Assembly (NCBI GenBank): GCA_009192285.1
Contig: WBVU01000005.1
Span: forward strand, 2,498,731-2,562,730
Reading direction: 5' to 3'
DNA length: 64,000 nt
DNA from: Morchella semilibera
Taxonomy: Eukaryota > Ascomycota > Pezizomycetes > Pezizales > Morchellaceae
The translations under genes were made by a program, and so were the position numbers. Within the stretch, counting starts at the first letter, position 1. The number at the start of each line of letters is the position of its first letter. Positions 54,706-64,000 of the stretch are shown in pieces. The notes below the pieces were generated by a model, which was not told the origin of the DNA, did not search any database, and worked only from the letters and a program-made list of their open reading frames with translations.

Positions 54706-55711
54706 TACAGCATACTCTCGCTATAAGGATATTTTCTATAAGGATATTCGCCCTATAAGGATATAGGTGTCCGGTCCCAATGATTTTGTATGGGAAAATA
54801 AGGATAATTTTATGTAATGATATCCTTAGGAAAAATTAAAAGTTTTGTGTGCGTATCACTATAGAAAGTGGGCTTGGCATGAAGGTTTGGAAAAATTTTC
54901 TTTCATATACGGGTAAGAGAAGCAAAACAAAACTTAATTATCAACACACGGAACCAACATATTTTTCTTGAATCATGAATGCAGAATCAACAAAGCTTAA
55001 GCAGAAAAGGTAGACCTTTACGGAGCTAGAGAAAAAATCTATCTGCGATTGGACCAATTAGAAATATTTAGAATGCGGAATAAAGCCAACCTGGAAGGAA
55101 ACAGCGAAATGGTTTAGTGATTCACACTCAGGCAAGGTTTGTATAAACTCATTCTTAATAAAATAATACATCTCTAACTGATACTATTAGGTTATTGCAC
55201 AATCTAGTATTAGTACTATACTAGCCAAACATTCAGTTGATCTGCTGGAACAACCGCTATCGGCTCCTCAAACAAGTGTAAAAAAGAGGCGTGAAGTTAA
55301 TTGGCCCAAATTGGATGCAGCCTTATTTGAATGGCATATACGGATGCAGAAACGTGTTCCTATTAATGGTTTAGTACTGAAGGAAAAGGCATATAAGTTT
55401 TTTATTCAGATTTACCCAGGCGAGGAGGTACCAAAATTCTCTAATGGATGGCTTACGGTCTGGAAAAAGCGACATTCAATAAAACAGTACATACAGCATT
55501 GCGTATTAGGCTTGTCGGAAATGAATGTTATCAGAGATGTATTGGAAAATTATGATTTGGATGATATTTATAATTTTGATGAAACAGGATACTTTTACCG
55601 TATGCAGCCAGATCGTCGCCTCTGTACCGAAATTCTAGAAGGATCGAAGAAAGACAAGCTAAGAATAACTATCGGATTCACCTGCAATGGAACTGGCTCT
55701 CACAAACTTAC
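54706..55711 (+). mobile_element. Pogo/Tigger-type DNA transposon, left part only
   Basis: The left terminal repeat begins near CATACTCTCGCTATAAGG, with the TATAAGGATAT motif repeated three times. The transposase starts at the ATG at 54975. Exon 1 (to 55136) has the helix-turn-helix order ELEKKSICDW...KETAKWF but carries two in-frame stops (55011 and 55059). Intron 55137-55190 (GTTTGT, TCTAAC branch site, TTAG) leads into VIAQSSISTILAKHS. The second, CENP-B-like DNA-binding half (ALFEWHIRMQKRVPINGLVL, then WLTVWKKRHSIK) and the first catalytic block IYNFDETGYFYRMQPDRRL with its Asp follow. At 55712 an LTR retrotransposon cuts the gene; the remaining catalytic part and right terminal repeat are not found in the window. 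Inactive. Confidence 0.8.
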
Positions 55712-56210
55712 TGTTACAGGATTGCTTGGAAGTGCGGTGCTAGTAGTACAATGGTATTGTCCTGGTATGACAGCGCGATGAAAGAGTGACGCACGCCCAG
55801 AAGCGGGGTTCGGTTATAGCTCGGCAACCGCTACCATACCTTACGAAAGGACCCTTGGATTACCCCACCTCGTAGGAAGTCGGAGCAGTAGCGGAGGCAT
55901 TGCGGGAGATTTGCTATTGGGGGAGTTAGCGGGTTTAAGAGGGTTCTTTATGTATAAATAGCTAGTAGGATTCCCGTCCTCTTAGGGGAATCATCATCCT
56001 CTCAAGCGAACGGAATCCGGTCTACAATATTACAAGTTTAAAAAGCTACAGAACTATCGCTTAGCATTAGCCATATCTTAGTGACTCCTGAGATATCCCT
56101 TTACACTATATTGTTCCTTATCCGGTCGCATACCTCCTAAGCAAACCTACTACTTTCCCAAGACAACGCTTCATCAATTACCTTTTGTGATTGCTAGGTA
56201 CGGATAGTAC
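55712..56210 (+). repeat. 5' LTR of the Gypsy fossil
   Basis: Starts TGTTACAGG; the right limit is estimated from a GATAGTACA end near 56210. Comparable blocks in the 3' LTR include AAGCGGGTGTTCGGTTATAG-like and GCATTGCGGGAGATTT. Confidence 0.6.
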
Positions 56211-56519
56211 ACGGGCACTCCGGTATAAGAAGTAGTGATCAAAGAAGACGGTACATGCTTCGCTTCCCCTGTGAAACCTCCTTTCTTGTTCCTCGAGGCA
56301 GCGCAGAACATCTATACTGCGGCTACCTCCAACACCAAGGCTTCTTCTCAGAAGCTCGCACCATCGCCACCTTCAAGGAAAGTATCCTTGAGCCCAATTC
56401 CATCCCCTCCATCCTCATAAAGCTTCGCCAAAACTCTCACGGCTTAGCGCACTCGGTAACTTGGTTTACTCCCCTACCTTGGTGCATCAGTAACCCCGAT
56501 CTACCCATCGAATTCTTCA

Positions 56520-58515
56520 GTAATGTCCCTCCCACTAGCGTTAACCTCGCGGGAAGACCACGACATGGCGGAAGCCATCGTGGTCCGAGACAAGGACACC
56601 GCCATGGCCCAGGCCCATCCAACAATAGCCAGCAGGGCCAGAGACACCCCCGCCACAGAGCTATGGAACCCAGCCCCCCTCAAAGCCAAAGCCCCGAAGA
56701 AGGTCCGCAAACGAGACCCGAAGAGGGTAACTCGCAGCTCCGCCAGCATGGATCTCAACCTCTTCGAGACTCCAACCAGGCAAGCCACTATTACAGTGAG
56801 GCGCTCTGGTTCGGATGGGGATATGAGCAACGCCAGCTACTCGAGCACCTCCTCCGCCGGCGAGCACTTCTACGAGCAGGAGACCCCACGACCCCTCAGG
56901 ACCGAGGTAATCGTCCAGGGTATGAAAGGTCTCGCAGCTCAGACAGGCTGGGCTCTACAGGCAGAAGCCAGGGCCAGGGAACACCAGCATAGTCAGGTAG
57001 TCCAAGGTGGACAACAGCTGGTAGGAGAGTTACAAGGGAAGTTCCGGGAGGTAGACGGACAGCAAGGGCAGATAACCACCGCCCTCGGCACTCTGGCCAG
57101 TCAGTTCCAGGCCTATGCACAGAACCAGCAGACGGAAACTGAACTGAGGTTCAGGCAGATGGCCCTCGAAAACGAGCAACAGCGGCAACGGACCCAGGAA
57201 CTAGCGGCCTATATACAGGCACAGCAAACCGAAAAAAGCCTAGAGTTACCTAAGGGACTAGCGGCGACTATTACCGCAGCCCAGGCAGCCCCACTACCAA
57301 AGGCGCCTACCCCTGCTGTTGATACCATCCAGCCAGAGTTGAGGAAAATGCTGAAGGTAGCCCTGAAAGCATTAAAGGACAAACAACCCCGGGTCGAGTC
57401 TGAGAAGGACTCCCCAGGAGAAGGAAGGGCACCGCCACCCTCACCCCCAGCCAACAGGAGGAGGAGTAAATCCCCGTCTCCACCCCCCAGAAGATCCCAC
57501 GGTAAACGTAGGAGGGAGGAGGAGCCTGTACTGGAGAAGGGAGCGGCAGGAAATGGTGGAGGAAATGGTGGCGGAAGAGGAAGAAGAAGGCACAGAAGGG
57601 ATGACAGTCCAAGCTCATCGGGCTCATCCAGCTCCTCCAATGATGATAGGAGACGGAAGGGAAGACGGGACAGGCACCACCGACGAGCAGAAACGCAGTC
57701 ACCGGTACCCCACAGCAATCGCAAGGGGGAAACCCCTAAGCAGGCAAAGATCTCCTTCTCTGGCAAACCCGATGAAGATGTCCGTCACTGGATCGATCGT
57801 ATAGAGATCCTGATGGACCTTCAACCCCGAGTACATGGGACGATAAGACCCGAATCCTTTGGGCATCCCTGGAATTCACCGGGAGTGCAGCAAGTTTCTG
57901 GCGCAACTTTAAGGAAAGGCTTAGTGTAGAACCTAGGCTCGGTACTTGGGAACGCTTTAAGCAGGAACTTTGCATCCAGTATGGTAATCGCACCAGTCAA
58001 GAACAGGCCAAGCAGAAGATGGATAATCTCCGTCAAACTGGTCCTATCGACGATTACATCAATGAGATGCAAAATCTCGGGTGGGATGCTCGAGTAGGCC
58101 CAATCGTCATGAAGTCCATGATTCTAACAGGAATAAACTCCACGTTGGAACAAAGACTATCCGCTGCGATTGAAGAACCATCTGAGTTCCCAGATTGGTT
58201 AGCATGGGTTCGAAGGGTGGGAAAAAAAGATGCTGAAGTCAGGGCCCGCCAGAAGATTCTGCGTGGAAGGGAACCAGCAAGACCCAAGAAACCCGAGAAC
58301 CTAAGCACCAGGAATCCAAACGCCAGCGACCCCGCCCCCGTAAAAAGGAGCGCGACGAGTCCCGTCCCCGTAGAAAGGAACGAGAGGACTCCCCGCACAA
58401 ACCCCACCCAGCGACAGGTAGCTTAGGAGCCACCCAGGCTGAAAAGGACCAATGGGCAAAAGAGAATAAATGCCTTCGGTGTGGAAGAGAAGGTCACTGG
58501 AGAAAGAAGTGCTAC
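56520..58515 (+). other. Fossil gag region of the Gypsy element
   Basis: A long Gln/Pro/Arg-rich segment leads to KISFSGKPDEDVRHWIDRIE (retrotransposon gag motif, about 57750-57810) and ends with a zinc knuckle of the CxRCGREGHWRKKC type near 58475-58512. Broken. Confidence 0.75.
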
Positions 58516-59069
58516 TCGGCCACTAAGGTCAGAATGGCAAATGGGACGGAACGATCAAGTGGGAAAAAGAAAAAAAGAGAAAGTAAGACTTCGAGGACGA
58601 AGGAACCGGAAGGCAGAGTGAGAAAAGGCAGAAACTGGGACCTCAAGGCGAGGCATTTAGGGCTAGGATTACGGCACTTGGGGAAGATTAAATTTGTTAT
58701 ATTTCTTGGGTTTTCTTTCGGACTAAGGCAGAAAATAGTTATTAGGGTGCGGAAATAAATCTCTTTATAAAAACTATACTGCAAGGAAGCGATGGCCAAT
58801 GCCAGAATCCAAGACTCGAGTCTAGAAGTTCGGAAATCAGAGGGGCCACACAGATAGCGGACAGTAGACGCACTGCGCACTGTTGACTTGCCATAACCCT
58901 GCGGAGAGACTGCCGATGTAAAGTAAGAACTCGTGACTAGGGCAAGGTATTCTTTGGGCATGACGTGTCAAAACTACCCCGCACTTAGCTATATAAGAGA
59001 CCTCATCCGCCTCAAAGAGAAGAACATAAACCATCCTCCTTTACCCATACTACAACATACCTATACTAC

Positions 59070-60230
59070 AATGACTACCACCACCCAAGAAACCTGCCTC
59101 GAGATAGAAATCTCTTGGCTCAACCCCAAGACCAACAAACACTTCACCCACACAGTTCAAGCATTGCTAGATAGTGGCACTGAGACATGGATCATGTCAT
59201 GGAATTGCGTCAAGCAAGCCGACATCCCCGTTCAGACTCGCACTACAACTCTCCTTATCAAACAAGCTGATGGCTCACGCATGCCTCACTCCGGTACTCA
59301 CATCACCCAACCTCTCACACTCCGCATTGGTAGCCACCTCGACAGGCTAGTCACCTGTGAAATAGGTACCTTTGCTGGAGAAGATCTCGTCATACCACAT
59401 CGATGGCTCGAAGAGCATCAACCTACGATACATTGGGGCCAGAATAAGGCTATCTTCAATAGTATCAAGTGCCAGATTAAGGGCTGTATGATGACAGAAG
59501 GGGACATGTACGAAGAAGGCTGGCAAGAAAAGGTCGTTAGACTTCTACGACATATGCCTAAGCCTGACGTGCCTCTCGAGTTACACCCTTTCTGGGCACG
59601 AAACACGGGAAGCGAGACTCTCGCTAGTGCTATGCCGGAAGAGTTCCAAGACTACGCAGATGTGTTCTCGCCTGAAGGAGCAGGACGCCTGCCAGAACAT
59701 AGTGAGTGGGATCATACGATTCTCCTCTTGGACGGAAGCCAACCTCCATGGGGTCCTATCTATGCATTGTCACCCCCGGAACAAAAAGTGTTGAGGGAAT
59801 ACCTGGACGAAATGCTAGCGGCAGGTAAAATTGTCCCATCTTCCAGCCCAGCAGCGGCACCAATCCTCTTCGTCCCTAAAACAAGATGGGTCACTATGAT
59901 TATGCGTCGACTACCGCGGCTTAAACTCCGTCACAGTCAAGAACCGGTACCCACTGCCTCTCATGACAGAGCTGGCAGACTCGACGAAGGGAGCTCTCTT
60001 CTTCACCAAGATGGATCTCAAGAACGGTTACAACCTAGTAAGGATCACGGAGGGAGAAGAGTGGAAGACAGCTTTCCGGACCAAATATGGCCACTTCGAA
60101 AATAGAGTAATACCTTTCGCTTGACCAACGCCCCAGCAACGTTCCAGGCAATGGTCATACCATATTCAAGGACCTGTTAGATCAGGGCCTAGTGGTTTAC
60201 CTGGATGATATCCTGATATATTCCAAGTCC
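59070..60230 (+). other. Fossil protease and reverse transcriptase region
   Basis: ALLDSGTETW (about 59163) is the aspartic protease motif. LREYLDEMLAAGKIVPSSSP and ILFVPK (59795-59880) are the start of reverse transcriptase. A YLDDILIYS-like palm motif stands near 60195-60220. Broken. Confidence 0.75.
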
Positions 60231-63200
60231 AGAGAAGAGCATGTAGCCTTGTGCGCAGGGTGCTGGAGCGGCTACGACAAAACCACTGTATATTTCGCAG
60301 GCAACCTGAAAAAGACTGCAGCGGTTTAATAAACGGAGATAAGTAAATTCCCTGAGGATTCAAGGCATTCAGAGTAGCAGGTATCACGTTCGCCGACTAG
60401 TTGGAGCAGGTGCTCACCGAGCACAAGTGTGAAGGCTATCCACTTAGAAAGTGTGCTTGATACCAATGGCTACCACCATAAGGTTGATAGGAAGCTTCAA
60501 TGCCTTTCTTGGGATTGCGCAAACTTTGCTAAGAGGATATATATAGAGTATATATATAGAGGTGGAGACAAGCCCATGATGATCTCATGAGAAAGATGCA
60601 TGCTGGAAGTGGGAGTCCGGGAGAGTCAGCAGGATGCTTGTTGACGATAGGGCTTGACGATTTCTCCCATACCGCGCATAGTTACTCCGACATCTACGAA
60701 ACAGGTAGCATGTGGGTCTGAAAGCAGATGCACAACGTACTGGGCAGTAGGCTAGCGGTCTTGTCAAAAGGGATGTTAGCGACTACATAAAGATGGCAAA
60801 GTTAACTATCCTGGATGAGAGCGATTAACCCAGACTTGCATGGTGTACGGGGCGAGTCAGGTATAGTCGAGACTACCGATAAAATGAAGGATGCCTCGCA
60901 ATAGATTGTTCCGCCCTCGACTCACTAAGCTTGGAGACATTGGGCTATAGGAATAGGTGCCGCGAGATACCTAGCAACGATCTAGACTCTGATAATACAC
61001 GAAGAACGTTCAGTATGCTATCAAGAACAATCAGAAAGCTGTCTAAGAAGAGCAGGCTGATGGGCTGAAAAGATAGCTCAACGCTTTTCACTTCAAGATT
61101 CCACTTTCGACATAGAATGGACGACAAGAACGGGAAAACCTGATTTGCATTGCCTAGGCGCCGGCGCGTACGCCCATAAGGGAAGGGGAGTAGTTTGCGT
61201 AGGAGCTTAGACCAGTTAAAAATTGCTGCACTTGACCTGATACCTTCTCGACGGAAAGAAACTGCCTCTCCCAGGAACATTTGTGCAAGAAGGACACATA
61301 GCGGAAATTAGAACTAACGTCGTGAAAACAGAAACTCCTCTGCAATCCTCATCGGAAGTGCGCGCTTAAAGTTGGTATCAGGTGGTGTGACACATACACG
61401 ACGGAGAGGAGGTGGAATCGCCTGCGGCACGTGCACGCAACTGTATGGAGCGAAGGGGTCGGATGGAGCTCGGTAGGGAATAAGTTCGGGATGAACTCCC
61501 CGAAAAATGAGAGGATCTCCTGAGGACACTGTGGAACCTGGCAGAACCCAGTCTTGCGGGAGCTGAGAACAGCGTTCGGGATCCCACGACCTAAGAATAC
61601 AGCGGACTCATTGAAGGAGGTGCTGGGAGTATTGGCTGGCCATCGCAGATCACAGGTGCATAGAAGACCATCACAACGACCGGTCGGGACGCAGATGTTA
61701 TGGATGCCCACGGCAAGGCATCTAGGAGCATGAGATAAAACCTTGGAATATGATTGCACAGTGCTACTGTGGCCAGGGAAAGTGTCACGGATGTAGCCAA
61801 AGTATGTCAGCAACGTACGATTGTATGCCAAGAGCCAAAAACAAGCGAGACGGACAATAACAGGTGACGTCCTTCCATCAGCCCCCTAGAAGTTAGCCCA
61901 ATGACACCATTTGGTGCGGACATTCCCTATGCGATTTGGTGTAAAATGCCCAAATGGAGCGGGGGTCAAGTGTTACCGGAAATGTCAGTAGTGTGTTAAG
62001 TAATGTAGGGGACCGCTTTTTCAGTAAAATGGCGCACTTCAATCCAATCTGACGAATCATTGTCAAGTAGAGCAAGCTGCACAAGCCTTCGTCAAGACAT
62101 CTGGCGCTTTCTATGGACTCCCCGCGAGTCAGAATAGTGATCGGACCGGGAAGACAGTATCTGTCACCTTCTGGACCGGCGATTGCGAACGACTAGGGAT
62201 TCGTAGAAGACTCCCGACCTTCGTTTTCATCCGCCAGGACTCAGGATGGTTGCAAGTGCAGGGTTTGGTACGGGTGGCACACACGGTATTTGGTGGTGGC
62301 TGATGGTTCGGTGGTTACGGAAGGACTTAACCACATATGGAGTCCTACCTACAGAGCCGTTTTACGGCCGGCACAGGTAAGGGAAGTAGGAGAGAGTTGG
62401 ATCTCCCATAATCTGGTGAGTAACGGCCTAGCAACAAGCAAAAGGCACTCCTTCACCAGGGAGCAGTTCAGCCATTCTATTTGCGCACTATGGTCGGGGT
62501 TCACACTCGTTCAGCCTAGACACATACGGATGTGGAGATTGAGCAGCTAGGATGCCGAAGGGAGAATAACCACGGCTGGAACGAGATCCGCTCAGCGGGC
62601 GCATGCCAGAACTGTGCTCGGGAAACACCTTTAAGCGAACTGGTCGACGATAAAATGGCGTCAGACGGCACATCTAGGTCCGCTGCATTGTATCAAACAG
62701 TATTCTGAAAGAGCCAAGGCCCTGGCGCAGCAAATTGGGTCCCTGTTAGAAGCGCAACACGGATACTCCTCCAGGCGGTATACAGCTGTTAACAATGAGT
62801 GTACAGGACCAAGTTCATTGGAGGGCCTTTCGAAGTACTAGCAAAGAGGTTGGGGCAATCGCGAGGGCTAGCCGGACTAGAGCTACAGCAGACTGGAAGG
62901 TTTATCTATGTTTGTTCCACTGAGATGCATCCTGACGACCTTTACTCAGAGAAGATTTTGACCCCCCAATCAGGAAGCAGAAATCTGGCGACAAGATAGA
63001 AGGTAGCGGTCTGGTCATACGTATCGAGAGTCCCACAACGAGGCACTGGGTTGATGATAACTGCCAATACCGGGTGTACCGTACCTGTGAACTCGGTCCC
63101 GTCAGCACTCGGGACGTTCAAGGCATAAGGTAACGGCAGATAACACGGAGCACGGCAAAGACATAAGAGGCATGGCGACGGTTAAACAAAGCAATTAATG

Positions 63201-63328
63201 CCGATAAGGCCCTTTTCCTTCTTAATCATGCTTTCTCCCACCACTCGGGGGTTTTTTCGCCATGGAAGGGGTGTAACAGTCACGACGGGGACGACGTATG
63301 AGCAGGGGGCTTTGAGAAGCGGGAGTAG
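60231..63328 (+). other. Decayed 3' internal part of the Gypsy fossil
   Basis: Where RNase H and integrase would be expected only short open frames on both strands occur, and I recognise no conserved motif with confidence. No host gene is seen in this 3.1 kb. Confidence 0.45.
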
Positions 63329-63650
63329 TGTTACAGGATTGCTTTGGAGAGGCGGAGTGCGGTTAGACGTAAGTTAGTTACAAATTCGGTATTCGTCCTG
63401 GTATGAAGAAACCGCGATGAAATATGAGGTGGAGCGCACACCAAGAAGCGGGTGTTCGGTTATAGCTCGCAAGCCGCTCGCTGCTAAACAGCCTTACGAG
63501 AGGACGTTGGGATAAGATCCGCACCTCGTAGGAAAGGTCGGCGGAGCAAGTAATGCGGGATAGGCATTGCGGGAGATTTTGCTATTTGCGACGCTTGTGA
63601 GTTAGCGGGTTCTTAAAGGGGGTTCTTTATCGATAGCATAGATAGGTTCC
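63329..63650 (+). repeat. 3' LTR of the Gypsy fossil (partly recognisable)
   Basis: TGTTACAGGATTGCTT and the following 300 bp align with 55712-55970, with many differences. The alignment is lost after about 63650. Confidence 0.65.
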
Positions 63651-64000
63651 ATCAAGTACTCTGAGAAGAAATCATAAAGGCAATGAGGGATTGGGATTAT
63701 ATCCATAACCTGCAATTGGTCGTACCACACATTGTAAAGATCTTTTGAAGTGGTTGAAAATAGCAACTTAAATAGCCTATTGCAGTGTAGGACACTAGCC
63801 GGTGCCATGTCTTGGAGGTCTGATATATTGTGGGAATAATTAATTTTTTTAAGTTCGGCTATTGATCCGGGAGTGGTTCACACCGTGAACTCTATTTCGG
63901 ATAGATCATGATGTATGACATTCAGCGTTGGCAGCTTGCTTTTTCAATATTAATGATCCCAATTAATATACATCCCGCCACAAATGTGCTTGTCTGGAAG
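63651..64000 (-). other. Possible partial gene at the right edge
   Basis: Minus-strand frame from about 63870 to 63650: YSHNISDLQDMAPASVLHCN, then STTSKDLYNVWYDQLQVMDI and YDFFSEYLMEPIYAID. It looks like real protein, perhaps the end of an F-box or repeat protein, but no family is recognised. A stop interrupts the same frame near 63877 in the edge-ward direction, so either an intron lies there or it is a pseudogene. The window ends before this can be settled. Confidence 0.3.

Larger units (their letters stand above)
55712..63650 (+). mobile_element. Broken Ty3/Gypsy LTR retrotransposon (fossil)
   Basis: Begins at TGTTACAGG (55712). The 5' LTR runs to about 56210, the gag region is 56520-58515, the protease 59070-59400, and the start of reverse transcriptase about 59600-60230. 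Beyond that, internal sequence is hardly readable. The second LTR starts at 63329 with the same TGTTACAGGATTGCTT and can be followed to about 63650. It inserted into a pogo transposon. Gag-pol is broken many times (ten or more by eye) and the two LTRs differ clearly from each other, so it is old and inactive. Confidence 0.8.

Noticed and set aside
1-64000. tRNA or rRNA genes
   Set aside because: Looked for GGTTCGA-type T-loops with matching arms and saw none that fold convincingly by eye; a tRNA scan would be decisive.

Overview
The window looks like nuclear DNA of a filamentous ascomycete fungus. The genes have short introns (about 55-85 bp) with GTRNGT-like donors, CTRAC branch sites and YAG acceptors. 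The protein set is fungal (MYND finger, SET protein, kinase-ankyrin fusion, Uma2-like nuclease fold, IRG-like GTPase). Genes are sparse, about ten in 64 kb, among many small TA-flanked inverted-repeat elements and decayed transposons. A repeat-rich class such as the Pezizomycetes (truffles, morels) fits, but that is inference. No tRNA, rRNA, CRISPR array or bacterial-style operon was seen.

Layout. 0.3-1.6 kb: Uma2-like PD-(D/E)XK-fold gene (-). 5.6-8.2 kb: Ser/Thr kinase-ankyrin gene (-) with two single-base frame breaks in G runs. 9.8-10.7 kb: small gene (+) whose exons 2 and 3 are tandem copies. 11.3-12.1 kb: fossil retroelement RNase H fragment. 13.5-14.7 kb: MYND zinc-finger gene (-). 15.0-15.4 kb: 3' scrap of a LINE. 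17.5-18.2 kb: unrecognised single-exon gene (+). 21.4-26.3 kb: tandem segmental duplication carrying a membrane-anchored coiled-coil IRG-like GTPase (-) and, in the second copy, a remnant without GTPase domain. 28.8-30.9 and 35.2-38.4 kb: two paralogous multi-exon genes (+) with nuclease-like C-termini, each with a minisatellite in its first intron, separated by 4.2 kb packed with miniature inverted-repeat elements. 39.8-40.6 kb: two more such elements. 42.5-46.2 kb: small or broken genes, including a 100-residue membrane/coiled-coil protein with a 13-nt first exon. 50.8-51.8 kb: SET-domain gene (-) between two direct copies of a 0.3-kb repeat. 53.7-55.7 kb: remnants of a Tc1/mariner and a pogo-type DNA transposon. 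55.7-63.6 kb: a broken Ty3/Gypsy LTR retrotransposon inserted into the pogo element.

How the genes may relate. There is no evident metabolic cluster. Several products (IRG-like GTPase, kinase-ankyrin protein, three nuclease-fold candidates) belong to classes used elsewhere in self/non-self or stress responses, and they sit in fast-changing DNA with duplications, exon copying and minisatellites. That makes an accessory, possibly conflict-related region plausible but unproven. The other striking signal is a set of 31-34-bp insertions with target-site duplications of 13-14 bp and AAAT tails, each lying next to a TTAGGG-like motif.
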